Shown here in pieces: positions 41,680 through 49,906 of a stretch of 64,000 nt of DNA (position 1 is its first letter; each line of letters starts with the position of its first letter). The DNA comes from Nitrospirota bacterium (GTDB lineage Bacteria > Nitrospirota > Thermodesulfovibrionia > Thermodesulfovibrionales > UBA6898): contig JAKAHR010000003.1 of the NCBI GenBank assembly GCA_021825365.1, positions 88,390 to 152,389 on the forward strand. Direction: 5' to 3'. Under the pieces are notes generated by a model. It was not told where the DNA came from. It saw only the letters and a program-made list of their open reading frames with translations, and made no database searches. The position numbers were made by a program, and so were the translations under genes.

Positions 41680-42971
41680 ACCCTCTCGTCTATCAGCATC
41701 TCGAGCATGCTGGGGTCGAAGGTCGGGATGTGATGGCGTTCATGCACCTCCCGCCGCTGGGAAAAACTGTCGTCAATGAAGATCGCCCCCTCCGGCCGGA
41801 TGAAGTCCGCCTTGGACTGTCCCTCGTCGAGCCAGATAACCTCATCGAAGAGTCCCTGCAGCCTCCAGCGCCGCAGGGCCGCATCCTGCCCGCCGGGAAG
41901 GGATTTCGAGAGGAGCACGAGCCGGGTCCCCCGGTTGATCTCCTGGAAGAGGAACTGCGCCATCTGGGTGTTCACCCGGTCATGCACAACCAGCGTATCG
42001 TCGAAGTCGACATAGACAGAGCTGTACGACAGGGCGTGGCGGTACCGGTTGACCAGGGCGCGGTCGATCTCCACCTCGCAGTCGTTGACGAGCGTGGATA
42101 TGTCGTGCCCCTCCAGGAGGAAGATGCTCAGCAGGGGAAAGTTGATCCCCCGCACCCGGTGGAGCGCCATCGTCCCCGCGATGCGGGGCTCGACCTCCAG
42201 GAGATTGAGCCGCCCCCGGCCATCCTCCTTCATCTGGAAGAACCAGGCACCCTCGAGGGGAAGACGCTCCAGGATGCGCTCCGCGACCTCGCGGAACCCG
42301 GCGTTGCGTGCCTCGCACGCCGGGACCCCGCGCATCGACGTACCCATGCGTATACGCTTCCGCTCTCTCCCCCTGCAAAAGAGCAGACGGCCGCGGGCTG
42401 AGAAGCAGTCGACGGTAAACTCGCTGCCCGGCAGATGCTCGAAGATGAGCAGGCCCGGGTCCCTTTGTATCAGAAGATCGAGATGGGCCCGGTCGTATGC
42501 GATCCCCGCCCCCTGGCCGCCATAGCCGCTGTCGGGCTTCACGAACACCGGATAGGCCCCGACCTCTTCGGCCGCGGCATAGAGACGGGGGACAGGCAGT
42601 CGGCCCGAAAACAGCTCATGGGTCCTGCGTTTCGATCGCGCGATGCTGCAGACCCCCGGGTCGGCCATGACCGCCCGCGCCCCCAGCCGGTGGCCGTCCT
42701 CGATGAGCGCGTCGATGATAAAGCTGTTTGCCGGATAGAGATAGTCGATCCGAAGCCGCCCGATCAGCTCATTGACCGCCTCTACCCACTTCCCGTCAGA
42801 GACGGGCGGGACGACATAGTGTCTCGAAAACACAAAGGGCGCATGGTTGGGAACATCGCTCGAGGCGGAAAAGAGTGTGATCTCCTTGCAAAACCGGAGA
42901 GATCTCCAGATCTCCAGCCCGTTTTCAGTCCCTCCCGGAAAGATCATTACCCGTAATGGTCGCGACTTCAT
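41676..42971 (-). CDS. ATP-grasp ligase fused to a HAD-family phosphatase domain
   Basis: A 431-residue two-domain protein. Residues about 5-305 are an ATP-grasp enzyme of the carbamoyl-phosphate-synthase-like type: an N-terminal Rossmann part ('RVMIFPGGTENGLEIWRSL'), 'PVFVKPDSGYGGQGAG' (the ATP-grasp loop) and 'LNLLEVEPRIAGTM' (metal-binding Glu/Asn region). Residues about 320-431 are a HAD domain with motif I 'YVDFDDTLVVHD' and 'AIFIDDSFSQR' (motif IV). It could form an acyl-phosphate or amide bond with the HAD part removing a phosphate, perhaps making a glycan substituent. It is the first gene of the 19.4-kb operon; GAGGACAGG precedes the ATG and a sigma54-like site lies 68 bases upstream. 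Confidence 0.8.
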   Translation of the reverse strand: MKSRPLRVMIFPGGTENGLEIWRSLRFCKEITLFSASSDVPNHAPFVFSRHYVVPPVSDGKWVEAVNELIGRLRIDYLYPANSFIIDALIEDGHRLGARAVMADPGVCSIARSKRRTHELFSGRLPVPRLYAAAEEVGAYPVFVKPDSGYGGQGAGIAYDRAHLDLLIQRDPGLLIFEHLPGSEFTVDCFSARGRLLFCRGRERKRIRMGTSMRGVPACEARNAGFREVAERILERLPLEGAWFFQMKEDGRGRLNLLEVEPRIAGTMALHRVRGINFPLLSIFLLEGHDISTLVNDCEVEIDRALVNRYRHALSYSSVYVDFDDTLVVHDRVNTQMAQFLFQEINRGTRLVLLSKSLPGGQDAALRRWRLQGLFDEVIWLDEGQSKADFIRPEGAIFIDDSFSQRREVHERHHIPTFDPSMLEMLIDERV

Positions 42972-43038
42972 CCTGTCCTCAAGCCGTTCTGTGCCATCCC
43001 TTCAGGATCCTGATTTTATGCCTTGCCACTCCCGGATT

Positions 43039-43054
43039 TGCAAGAGATATGCCC
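43039..43054 (-). promoter_or_regulatory. Sigma54-like promoter of the glycosylation operon
   Basis: On the minus strand the 16 bases carry GGCA at the -24 region and TTGCA at the -12 region with correct spacing (consensus TGGCAC-N5-TTGCA; only the first base and CG positions differ). Transcription from about 43028 gives a 57-base leader before the ATG at 42971. No sigma54 activator gene is visible nearby. Confidence 0.5.
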
Positions 43055-43194
43055 ACGCCCGGCCGGCTGACCGGGTCTTTTTACCCTTTTAATTCAAGCT
43101 GTTATATGCAGGTGTCAGCCGAAGACGCACCGGACCCCCTTGGCCGGGGGGCCTCAACGTCAATAAATTGACCGGAATGAGCGCCTGTCGCTGC

Positions 43195-43222
43195 TAAAGG
43201 GAGACCGGAAAGGTGTCGATAG
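43195..43222 (+). promoter_or_regulatory. Sigma28-like promoter of the TPR gene
   Basis: TAAAGGGA (43195-43202), 12 bases, GTCGATAG (43215-43222). The -35 TAAA and the -10 CGATA cores match. The start near 43230 precedes the GTG at 43263 by about 33 bases. The rest of the 291-bp gap 42972-43262 holds only this, the opposite sigma54-like site and a short GC hairpin near 43133-43150. Confidence 0.55.
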
Positions 43223-43262
43223 TAATAGGAGAAGGCGTAGAATGCACTGAGGGAAGAGTGGC

Positions 43263-44456
43263 GTGAATTCCATAGGAAACAACAACATATATGCACTGTT
43301 CGCCGCGATCCCGCGGCAGCAGGCCCAGTTAGATGTCCTGGCGGGCAGCGCCCTTTCCCGTGGCATAGACCTCTACCAAAAAGGCAATTACGAGGGCGCG
43401 GCGACTGAATTCAGGCGCTCCATCGGACTGGCCCCCTACTCCGCGGACATCGGGAATACGACTGATTTTCTCGTCCAGTCCCTGCTGCGCCTCAACCGGA
43501 CGGATGAGGCGGTCAAGACATATCAGGACGCGATACGCCTCGACCCGACCAACGATTCCCTTCACCTGAATCTGGGGAATGTCTACTTCAGCCTCGGCCG
43601 GTACAGCGAGGCGAGGGCGGAATATGTCGAGGCGGTAAGGATCGACCCGGCGTCCGCGCTGAACCGGTACTCCCTGGGACAGGTGCAGATGCAGTCAGGC
43701 GAACTGGCTGCTGCGGAGGCGACGTTCAGGACAGTGGCAGCGCAGTCGCCGCGGGACGAAAACGTGATGTTCGCCCTCGGCCAGACATACCGGAGAATGG
43801 GGCGCTTCACGGAGGCGACCGACCAGCTGAAGGCTGCCCTGAGCCTCGACGGGAGCTTCTCCTATGCCCGCCTGGAACTCGGCTTTTCCTATGCAGATAT
43901 GAAAGACTTCGGACAGGCGCAGGACCAGGTTGATGCGCTGGCGGAAGAAGACGGCTCGCTCGCCCTGGAGCTCAGTTCCTACATCTACCAGCGGCGCGAC
44001 CCCCGGATGCTCGTCGCGTACAGCCCCGACGGCTTCCCCTCGTCCTCCGGACCCGGGACAGGCCTGACCGAACTCGACCCGAGCCTGTCGACCCCGGGCG
44101 CCTCCCACGAATTCACGATGAACTTCATCTTCAGCAAGGAGATGGACGCTGCCACGGTCACCAACCCCGCCTACTGGAACATTACCCGGTCGGACGGCAG
44201 GGACGTGGGGTCGCTGTATAACTGGGGGCTGCCGGTGGCGGAGACCGAGGCTCTCATCGACCGCATCCCCCTGCGGGTCGTCTACGACCAGGACGAGCAG
44301 ACGGCGACGGTCACCTTCCGGGTGACCCAGAACGCATCAGGGGACGCGACGCTCGACCCTTCCCATCTCGTCTTCAGGTTCCTGGGGCGGGACGCCTACG
44401 GCTTTGCGATGGACAGCTCCGCTGACCAATACAGCGGGATCTCTCTCATCGTCTGA
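43263..44456 (+). CDS. TPR protein with a C-terminal Ig-like domain
   Basis: A 397-residue protein. Residues about 25-235 are six TPR units ('LHLNLGNVYFSLGRYSEARAEY' in outline and similar). A linker follows, then a beta-rich domain (about 275-395, 'HEFTMNFIFSKEMDAATVTNPAYWNI' in outline, the pattern of SbsA-type Ig-like domains that start with '-F-F-F-S-K-M'). It has no signal peptide. The start is a GTG at 43263 with GAGGGA 10 bases upstream. The sigma28-like promoter and the flbT gene after it tie it to flagella. It may bind or present flagellin for modification, but this is inference. Confidence 0.75.
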   Translation: MNSIGNNNIYALFAAIPRQQAQLDVLAGSALSRGIDLYQKGNYEGAATEFRRSIGLAPYSADIGNTTDFLVQSLLRLNRTDEAVKTYQDAIRLDPTNDSLHLNLGNVYFSLGRYSEARAEYVEAVRIDPASALNRYSLGQVQMQSGELAAAEATFRTVAAQSPRDENVMFALGQTYRRMGRFTEATDQLKAALSLDGSFSYARLELGFSYADMKDFGQAQDQVDALAEEDGSLALELSSYIYQRRDPRMLVAYSPDGFPSSSGPGTGLTELDPSLSTPGASHEFTMNFIFSKEMDAATVTNPAYWNITRSDGRDVGSLYNWGLPVAETEALIDRIPLRVVYDQDEQTATVTFRVTQNASGDATLDPSHLVFRFLGRDAYGFAMDSSADQYSGISLIV

Positions 44457-44615
44457 ACCCGTCGATCAGGCGTATTTCTCTTCACCGGAATTCCCTAACA
44501 GGCTTTTCCTATGTATAATTGCTGTAGCAGCAGGAATCCGGGGCCTGAAGAAAGGGGATACGATGGTCATACACCGGTGCAGCCTGGATCCGGGGAGGGC
44601 GGACGGGAGAACGCG

Positions 44616-45020
44616 ATGGCGCTGAAGATCACGCTGAAGGCGAATGAACGGCTCGTGGCAGGAGGGGCGGTGATCAGAAATACCAGCGGCAAGTGCGAGC
44701 TGGTAATCGAGAACAACGTCCCTATCCTGAGGGAGCGCGAGATCCTCAGCGAGAAGAAGGCGACGACGCCCTGCCGGAGGATCTATTTCATCATCCAGCT
44801 CATGTACATCGACGAGGCGAACATCGCCGAATACCATAAGACCTACTGGAGCCTTGTCAACGATGTGGTGCAGGCCGCTCCCAGCACCATCACGCTGATC
44901 AATCAGATCAATGAGCAGATCCTCGCAGGCCGCCATTACCAGGCGCTGAAGATCGCCAAGAGGCTGATCGAGTACGAAGATGAGGCGATGGCGCAGGCCG
45001 CCCGGTCCGGCGGCGGCTAG
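44616..45020 (+). CDS. flbT: Flagellin biosynthesis repressor FlbT
   Basis: A 134-residue FlbT: 'MALKITLKANERLVAGGAVI', 'ILREREILSEKKATTPCRRIYFIIQLMYI' in outline, 'INEQILAGRHYQALKIAKRLIEYEDE' in outline. In Alphaproteobacteria FlbT binds the flagellin mRNA leader and stops its translation. The 145-base flagellin leader with a hairpin here could be its target. The ATG at 44616 follows GGGAGA by 6 bases. Upstream, positions 44457-44615 hold a TATAAT at 44514-44519 without a convincing -35 and no gene I can support. Confidence 0.85.
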   Translation: MALKITLKANERLVAGGAVIRNTSGKCELVIENNVPILREREILSEKKATTPCRRIYFIIQLMYIDEANIAEYHKTYWSLVNDVVQAAPSTITLINQINEQILAGRHYQALKIAKRLIEYEDEAMAQAARSGGG

Positions 45021-45060
45021 AGCTGCCGGCAGCCGACGCGATACTCGGCAGACCGGTTTC

Positions 45061-45330
45061 TCAGCCCTTCGACCGGCCCTCAAGCTGGTAGAGGAAGGCG
45101 AGGATCTCGGCGACCGCCCGGTAGAGCTCGGGCGGAATCTCCTCATAGAGGTCGAGGATCGAGAGCGCTTCGACCATCATCCTGTCTTCCCTGATGTAGA
45201 TGCCGTTTGCACGGGCGATCTCGATGATCTTCTCTGCAACGGCCCCGCTGCCCCGGGCGACGAGCCGCGGCGCGGCATCCTCTCCGTCCCGGTACTTCAG
45301 TGCAGCCGCCTTCCTGCGCGGGGGATCCAT
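45061..45330 (-). CDS. FlhB C-terminal-like protein (FlhX)
   Basis: An 89-residue protein matching the cytoplasmic C-terminal domain of FlhB: 'AAALKYRDGEDAAPRLVARGSGAVAEKIIEIARANGIYI' in outline and 'LLYEEIPPELYRAVAEILAFLYQ'-type end. The Asn-Pro-Thr-His cleavage motif and the membrane part are absent. Such stand-alone domains (FlhX or YlqH) can substitute for the cleaved FlhB fragment in export switching. It follows the fliK-like gene with one base between, consistent with a role in hook-length substrate switching. Confidence 0.82.
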   Translation of the reverse strand: MDPPRRKAAALKYRDGEDAAPRLVARGSGAVAEKIIEIARANGIYIREDRMMVEALSILDLYEEIPPELYRAVAEILAFLYQLEGRSKG

Positions 45331-45331
45331 G

Positions 45332-46453
45332 TCAGGCCTTCACGTTGAGGCCGGGGGGGCGCAGATCCCCCATCCGGATCTCCCGCATATGACCCACATT
45401 GAGCGCGCGCAGATCGAGCCCGGCTGAGCTGAACCGCTCCTGCAGGCCCGCCTTTTCAGCCAGAAGCAGCGCCGTGGTCGCGGGATTTTCCGCGTACATC
45501 GTTACGTACAACGCGCGGCCGAACAGGGTGACCGAGGCCGAGACCTTGCCGGCGGCCTCCATGTCGAGGTTGAGGTCGCAGGTGTAGGATTCGCCTTCCT
45601 CCTCCTTCCGCCTCCGGAAGGAGAGTTCCCCTTCCCGCAGTTGCTGCCAGGAGACCGGGAGGTACGTATAGAACATGTCGTTGATACGGGAGGAGACCTG
45701 GAAAAATTCGATATTCTTCATGATCTTGTCGACCGCCTCTTCAAAGTCCTGCGGCTTCACTCCCGAGGAGAGCAGCCTCTCGGCAAAACGCTCGTCCTGG
45801 AGGAGATCCCTCAGCCGCAGGGCGATGCCCTTCATGTCCGGCTCTTCCCCAAAGAGCGCGCCGAGCCGGCCGCTCTTGCCCTGTTCCATGATCTCCCTCG
45901 CGGCCTTGCCGAGTCTCGTTTCAAACAGGACGCCCGAACCCTCTGTCGATGACTGAAGGAACTGGGCATTGAGTCTGCCGATCTCCGGAAGGAGCTCTTC
46001 CATCCTGCTGAAATCAGGGTGAAAACTCTTCAGGGACTCCGGGAGGGACCTGAAAAAGGCGAAGAGGTGCTTGAGATCACTGCCGGAGGCCCGGAACCGC
46101 GAGAGGTCGGAGAGCATCCCCAGGAGCGCCTCGTGCACATCGCCCTGGGCCTTCTCCGGCCTGTTGACCGCTCCCTCACCCGCCGTGCCGATGAGCCGCA
46201 GCCGCATCTCCCTCTCCCCGCCGATCACCTTGAGGACGACCGAGTCTCCCTTGTCGAGAGGCACCTCCGTCCTGGCGATAACCAGCCCGCCCTGCCCCTT
46301 GCCGGGGGTGATGCTGAGGGCGAGGGCCCCTGACTCAAGGATGCTGACCACCTCCGCCCTGACCACATCTCCCACGGACAGCGAGATGTTCCGCCCCGAC
46401 GGCCTCAGGAACGTGAAGATGTTGTCAGCCGTTATGATCGTCGGTATCTGCAT
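45332..46453 (-). CDS. fliK: Flagellar hook-length control protein FliK-like
   Basis: A 373-residue protein. The C-terminal part (about 265-345) has the FliK Flg_hook pattern: 'YLPVSWQQLREGELSF', then 'LNLDMEAAGKVSASVTLFGRALYVTMYAEN' in outline. The N-terminal ruler part is soluble and lacks strong similarity, as usual for FliK. It should measure hook length and signal the switch of the export gate. Position between flgL and flhX agrees. The assignment rests on the C-terminal part and context. Confidence 0.72.
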   Translation of the reverse strand: MQIPTIITADNIFTFLRPSGRNISLSVGDVVRAEVVSILESGALALSITPGKGQGGLVIARTEVPLDKGDSVVLKVIGGEREMRLRLIGTAGEGAVNRPEKAQGDVHEALLGMLSDLSRFRASGSDLKHLFAFFRSLPESLKSFHPDFSRMEELLPEIGRLNAQFLQSSTEGSGVLFETRLGKAAREIMEQGKSGRLGALFGEEPDMKGIALRLRDLLQDERFAERLLSSGVKPQDFEEAVDKIMKNIEFFQVSSRINDMFYTYLPVSWQQLREGELSFRRRKEEEGESYTCDLNLDMEAAGKVSASVTLFGRALYVTMYAENPATTALLLAEKAGLQERFSSAGLDLRALNVGHMREIRMGDLRPPGLNVKA

Positions 46454-46474
46454 GAACGTCCCCCGGCGGGCGGG

Positions 46475-47485
46475 TTATGAAAGGAAGTCCATCAGCGACT
46501 GGGACATGATAATCTTCGAGGCCTCCCTGAGGGCCTGAAGGGCCGTGTCCGTCTTGTTGATCTCGGCGATGACGGAGGTAAGGTCAGCCTCCTCGGTGCG
46601 GGAGAGGGCGTTTTGTACGCTGACCGTCGCGTGTCCCAGGCGGGTATCCATGTCGTTCAGCATGGCGCCCCTCACCCCGAAGTCGGACTGGACGTTCCTG
46701 ACACGGCTCACCGCGTCGGCCACGGCGGTCTGGAGCGCCTCGATGCGAAGATAGTTCGGCGACCCTGCCGTCAGTTCCGTGCTCACGAGCGCGGCGATAT
46801 CAAAGCAGTTGTCATAGCTGAAGGTATCGATGACCGTGGTATCGTTCGTATCGCGTATCTCCACATTCGTCGTCGTCCCTGCGCCCGGAGTGAAGTGGGC
46901 GAACCTCCCGCCGGCGAGTTCGACGACCTTGGCCGCAGCGGGGGCAGCGCTGAACACCTCGCTGCCCGGCTCGTTGATCGCCACCGAGGCCCCGGGGCCG
47001 ATCATCACGTTCATCACGCCGTCGTCGCCCTGATAGGCGCCGGTGCTGTCATAGGCCGGGACATCGGTCTTATACCCGGAGAAGATATACCGGTCGCCGG
47101 AGCGGGTGTTGGCGATGCTCCGCAGGGTGCCGCTGATGAAGTCCATCTGTTCCGCATAGGTTTCTCTCTGTTCGGGTGTCGCCGAACCGCCGGCAAAGCC
47201 CATCATGATCTGTTTCAGGCTGGCGAGGGAATCGCCTGCCGACGTGAGGGCGCGGTCGGTGATCTCATACGTGGCACGGGTAAGCGTAATGTTCCGCTGG
47301 TACTGCTGGTTCGTCCCGATCGTAAGCCGGTAGTCCATCGCCCGGGCAGAGGCGATGATATCGTCCGAGGGCTTCAGGATGCGCTTGCCCGACGAGAGCT
47401 GCTCGTTGAGCCGCGTAAAATCCTCCATGCCCTGCCGGATGGACCGCACGATGCGGTCATAGGTCATGAATTGTGTGACTCTCAT
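46475..47485 (-). CDS. flgL: Flagellar hook-filament junction protein FlgL
   Basis: A 336-residue FlgL/HAP3. The N-terminus 'MRVTQFMTYDRIVRSIRQGMEDFTRLNEQLSSGKRI' in outline and the C-terminal helix 'NKTDTALQALREASKIIMSQSLMDFL' in outline are typical flagellin-like ends. It joins hook to filament after FlgK. It follows flgK by 7 bases. Confidence 0.93.
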   Translation of the reverse strand: MRVTQFMTYDRIVRSIRQGMEDFTRLNEQLSSGKRILKPSDDIIASARAMDYRLTIGTNQQYQRNITLTRATYEITDRALTSAGDSLASLKQIMMGFAGGSATPEQRETYAEQMDFISGTLRSIANTRSGDRYIFSGYKTDVPAYDSTGAYQGDDGVMNVMIGPGASVAINEPGSEVFSAAPAAAKVVELAGGRFAHFTPGAGTTTNVEIRDTNDTTVIDTFSYDNCFDIAALVSTELTAGSPNYLRIEALQTAVADAVSRVRNVQSDFGVRGAMLNDMDTRLGHATVSVQNALSRTEEADLTSVIAEINKTDTALQALREASKIIMSQSLMDFLS

Positions 47486-47492
47486 TGTCTCC

Positions 47493-49115
47493 TCACATGT
47501 CCAGGATCGTTTGCATCAGTTCGTCGGTCACGGTAATCAGCCGCGCCGCCGCCTCATAGGACCTCTGGTACCGCAGCATGTTTGCCGCCTCCTCGTCGAG
47601 GGACACGCCGGAAATGGATTCCCGCCTTCCCTCGATCGACGTCAGGAGGCTCTCGTCGAAGGCGAGGGTGTCCGCTGCCGTCTTGCTCTTCGCCCCGACC
47701 TCGGCGACTATCTCCGCGTAATAGCCTGAGATGGTCGCTCCTCCCAGGCTGGAAACCGGCGCCGCGGCCATCTGGGCCAGCTGGAGCGCCACCGTATTGT
47801 CTCCGGGGATCCCCGCAGCGGTGGCTGAAGCGGCGACCTTGTCCGGGTCGGTCACGGCAACGCCGAAGTTCTTGATCGCATCGGTAAGGGGGCTGACCGC
47901 GAAGCTGTCTCCGGCCGCGATCGTGCCGGTGATCGTCACTTCAATGCCCTCGAAGGTGATGGGAGTGCCCGTGGCATAGACGCCCGTCGCGACCGCGGCG
48001 CCTGTCTGGCGGTCGGTCACGGTATAGTTGGTGGCAGCCGCATCGAAGGTGATGTCGTACTCGTCAAGCGTGAGCTGGCTGAGGTCCGAGACGGACGCCG
48101 TAATGCCGGCCCCCGCGGACCGGTCCGTCGTCGCCAGCTGGAGGGGATTGAAGAAGTTGTTTCCTGTTGAGCCGTCGAGTCCGAAGCCGGTGGTGTGCAG
48201 GAGGTTCACCTCTTTGGTCAGCGAGGCGATCAGCCTCCGCAGGTCTGTCAGCGCCGTCGCCTTCGTGTCCTCCCGGGCCGCGATCATCCCGCCCAGCTTC
48301 CCCCCGCTTACGGCCTCCGTGATGTTGACGCCGTCGAGCATCAGGTCGTAGTTGTTGTCCTGGTTCGGCTGCGCCGAGAGGGTATTGACCCGTTCGCCGT
48401 TGACGAGGTTCCGCATCCCGATGGTGACCGTGACCGAACCGTTGTCCTCCTCGTACGTGGAGTTCTCGGCCAGCTCGGAGAGCTCGGACAGGAGGACGTC
48501 CCTGCGGTCCCGCAGGTCGTAGGCCTTGTCCGAGCCGCCTCCGCCCTCGACCTGGGCGATCTGGCCGTTGAGAGCGGAGATCTCCTGCGCAATATTGTTG
48601 ATGCGGCTCACCGCGGTGCTGATGCCGTCGTCCATCTGCTTGATGGTGCTGTTGATATCACTTTCCATCTGGCCCGCCACACTGGCGAGGAATCCCGCCT
48701 TCTGAAGAAGCAGGAGCCTCTGGGGCCGGCTATCGGGCGTTGATGACACCTCGTTCCAGGCGTTGAAGTATTGCATGAGCGGGTCTGAAAGCCCGATGCC
48801 CATCGAATCGTTGAAGACCTGCTCGATCTGGCCGAGGAACTGGCTGAGCGCCTCGGACCTGCCGTAGTTCTCGGTCTGGCCGAGGAGTTGGGCCTGGACA
48901 AAGCTGTCGTAGTTCCTCTTGATACCGGCGACGGTGACGCCCCGGCCGAGCAACCCTCCGGCCGCAGGCACCGGGGTGGCTACCTGGAGGATCACGTCCT
49001 GCCTGCTGTACCCCGGGGTGTTCACATTGGCGATATTATGGCTGATGGTGCTGAGGGCGGTCTGGCTCGCGAAGAGAGCCGATTTCCCGATTTCAAAGAG
49101 GCCGGTGACGGACAT
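47493..49115 (-). CDS. flgK: Flagellar hook-filament junction protein FlgK
   Basis: A 540-residue FlgK/HAP1. 'GLFEIGKSALFASQTALSTISHNIANVNTPGYSRQ' in outline marks the rod/hook-type N-terminal domain, and the C-terminus 'SLDEEAANMLRYQRSYEAAARLITVTDELMQTILDM' in outline marks the D0 helix. The central domain is variable. Its ATG directly follows the flgN stop. Confidence 0.95.
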   Translation of the reverse strand: MSVTGLFEIGKSALFASQTALSTISHNIANVNTPGYSRQDVILQVATPVPAAGGLLGRGVTVAGIKRNYDSFVQAQLLGQTENYGRSEALSQFLGQIEQVFNDSMGIGLSDPLMQYFNAWNEVSSTPDSRPQRLLLLQKAGFLASVAGQMESDINSTIKQMDDGISTAVSRINNIAQEISALNGQIAQVEGGGGSDKAYDLRDRRDVLLSELSELAENSTYEEDNGSVTVTIGMRNLVNGERVNTLSAQPNQDNNYDLMLDGVNITEAVSGGKLGGMIAAREDTKATALTDLRRLIASLTKEVNLLHTTGFGLDGSTGNNFFNPLQLATTDRSAGAGITASVSDLSQLTLDEYDITFDAAATNYTVTDRQTGAAVATGVYATGTPITFEGIEVTITGTIAAGDSFAVSPLTDAIKNFGVAVTDPDKVAASATAAGIPGDNTVALQLAQMAAAPVSSLGGATISGYYAEIVAEVGAKSKTAADTLAFDESLLTSIEGRRESISGVSLDEEAANMLRYQRSYEAAARLITVTDELMQTILDM

Positions 49116-49550
49116 CTATGCCTCCCCTGAATAGAGGACGCCCTTGTCGCCGGGACATCCCATGCCGGAGGTCGACAGGAACCGGGTCGTTCCCTTCAGA
49201 TAGTCAAGAGACCGGTCGATGAGGAGCCGGTTCAGATTGTTCAGTTCGTCTATGCTCTGGACCAGGGAGAGGAAGGTGGACCGGATATCGAGGAGCCTCC
49301 TGTTGCCGGTCTCTGCGGCGATCCGCTGCAGGTTCATGTCGTTGCCGTACTGCCGCTTCACGATGCGCTGCCGTTCCTCGTCGAGAAGCCTCAGCTTCAT
49401 GACAAGGGTGTCCTTCTCCTTCGCCAGGCTGCAAAAGGCCTCCGTCTCGAGGCCGAGCAGGCAGGTCCTTTCCCTCTGGAGGAGGGCGAGCAGCTCCTTA
49501 TAGCCCTTCAGCTCCTCCTCAAGGATATGCTCAGCCGCCTCGGCGGGCAT
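49116..49550 (-). CDS. flgN: Flagellar export chaperone FlgN
   Basis: A 144-residue, mostly helical coiled-coil protein with the FlgN pattern 'LEEELKGYKELLALLQRERTCLLGLETEAFCSLAKEKDTLVMKLRLLDEER' in outline. It holds FlgK and FlgL in the cytoplasm until export. Located directly between flgM and flgK, as in many genomes. Confidence 0.85.
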   Translation of the reverse strand: MPAEAAEHILEEELKGYKELLALLQRERTCLLGLETEAFCSLAKEKDTLVMKLRLLDEERQRIVKRQYGNDMNLQRIAAETGNRRLLDIRSTFLSLVQSIDELNNLNRLLIDRSLDYLKGTTRFLSTSGMGCPGDKGVLYSGEA

Positions 49551-49554
49551 CGCA

Positions 49555-49845
49555 TCACACCAGCTCGTCGATCATGCGGCCCGCGACCTTCCGGGAATCA
49601 ACCGCATACGTGCCTTCGCTCACCTGCTTTTCGATCGCCTGCACCTTTTCGGTCCTCACCTCGGGGAACTGGTTGATCGTGTTCTTCAGGTCAGCCAACT
49701 CCTTCGCCTTGCCCGAGAGGTCCACCCGGTCGGTTACGCCGGCCTTTTCGACCTGCGTTTTTTCAGGAGAGGCCTCAGCGCCCCCTGCCTTCTGCGTCGA
49801 AAGGTAAACATCCTTGCCAGGCGGTTTATTGCCGTAAATCTTCAT
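49555..49845 (-). CDS. flgM: Anti-sigma28 factor FlgM
   Basis: A 96-residue FlgM: disordered N-terminus, then 'TDRVDLSGKAKELADLKNTINQFPEVRTEKV' in outline and 'GTYAVDSRKVAGRMIDEL', the sigma28-binding helices. It blocks FliA until it is exported through the finished hook. The ATG at 49845 is preferred over 49848 because of its spacing from AGGAGG. A sigma28 promoter precedes it directly, which would give negative feedback. Confidence 0.93.
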   Translation of the reverse strand: MKIYGNKPPGKDVYLSTQKAGGAEASPEKTQVEKAGVTDRVDLSGKAKELADLKNTINQFPEVRTEKVQAIEKQVSEGTYAVDSRKVAGRMIDELV

Positions 49846-49876
49846 CATTGCCTCCTGCTGGCTTATTTCACCTTTC

Positions 49877-49903
49877 TTATCGGTACGTTCATGAAATTCT
49901 TTA
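49877..49903 (-). promoter_or_regulatory. Sigma28 (FliA) promoter of flgM-flgN-flgK-flgL
   Basis: Minus-strand TAAAGAAT (49903-49896), 11 bases, ACCGATAA (49884-49877). Both boxes are close to consensus. Predicted start near 49870, about 25 bases before flgM. It lies between the flgJ stop and flgM, so flgM to flhX would form a late operon separable from flgF to flgJ. Confidence 0.75.
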
Positions 49904-49906
49904 GCC

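Noticed and set aside
43133..43150. Short GC hairpin as terminator between divergent genes
   Set aside because: It is upstream of both genes and has no T-run, so it cannot end either transcript.
44563..44625. 20-codon open frame before flbT as a CsrA-like peptide
   Set aside because: Only the first few residues look like CsrA and the rest does not; it overlaps the flbT start.
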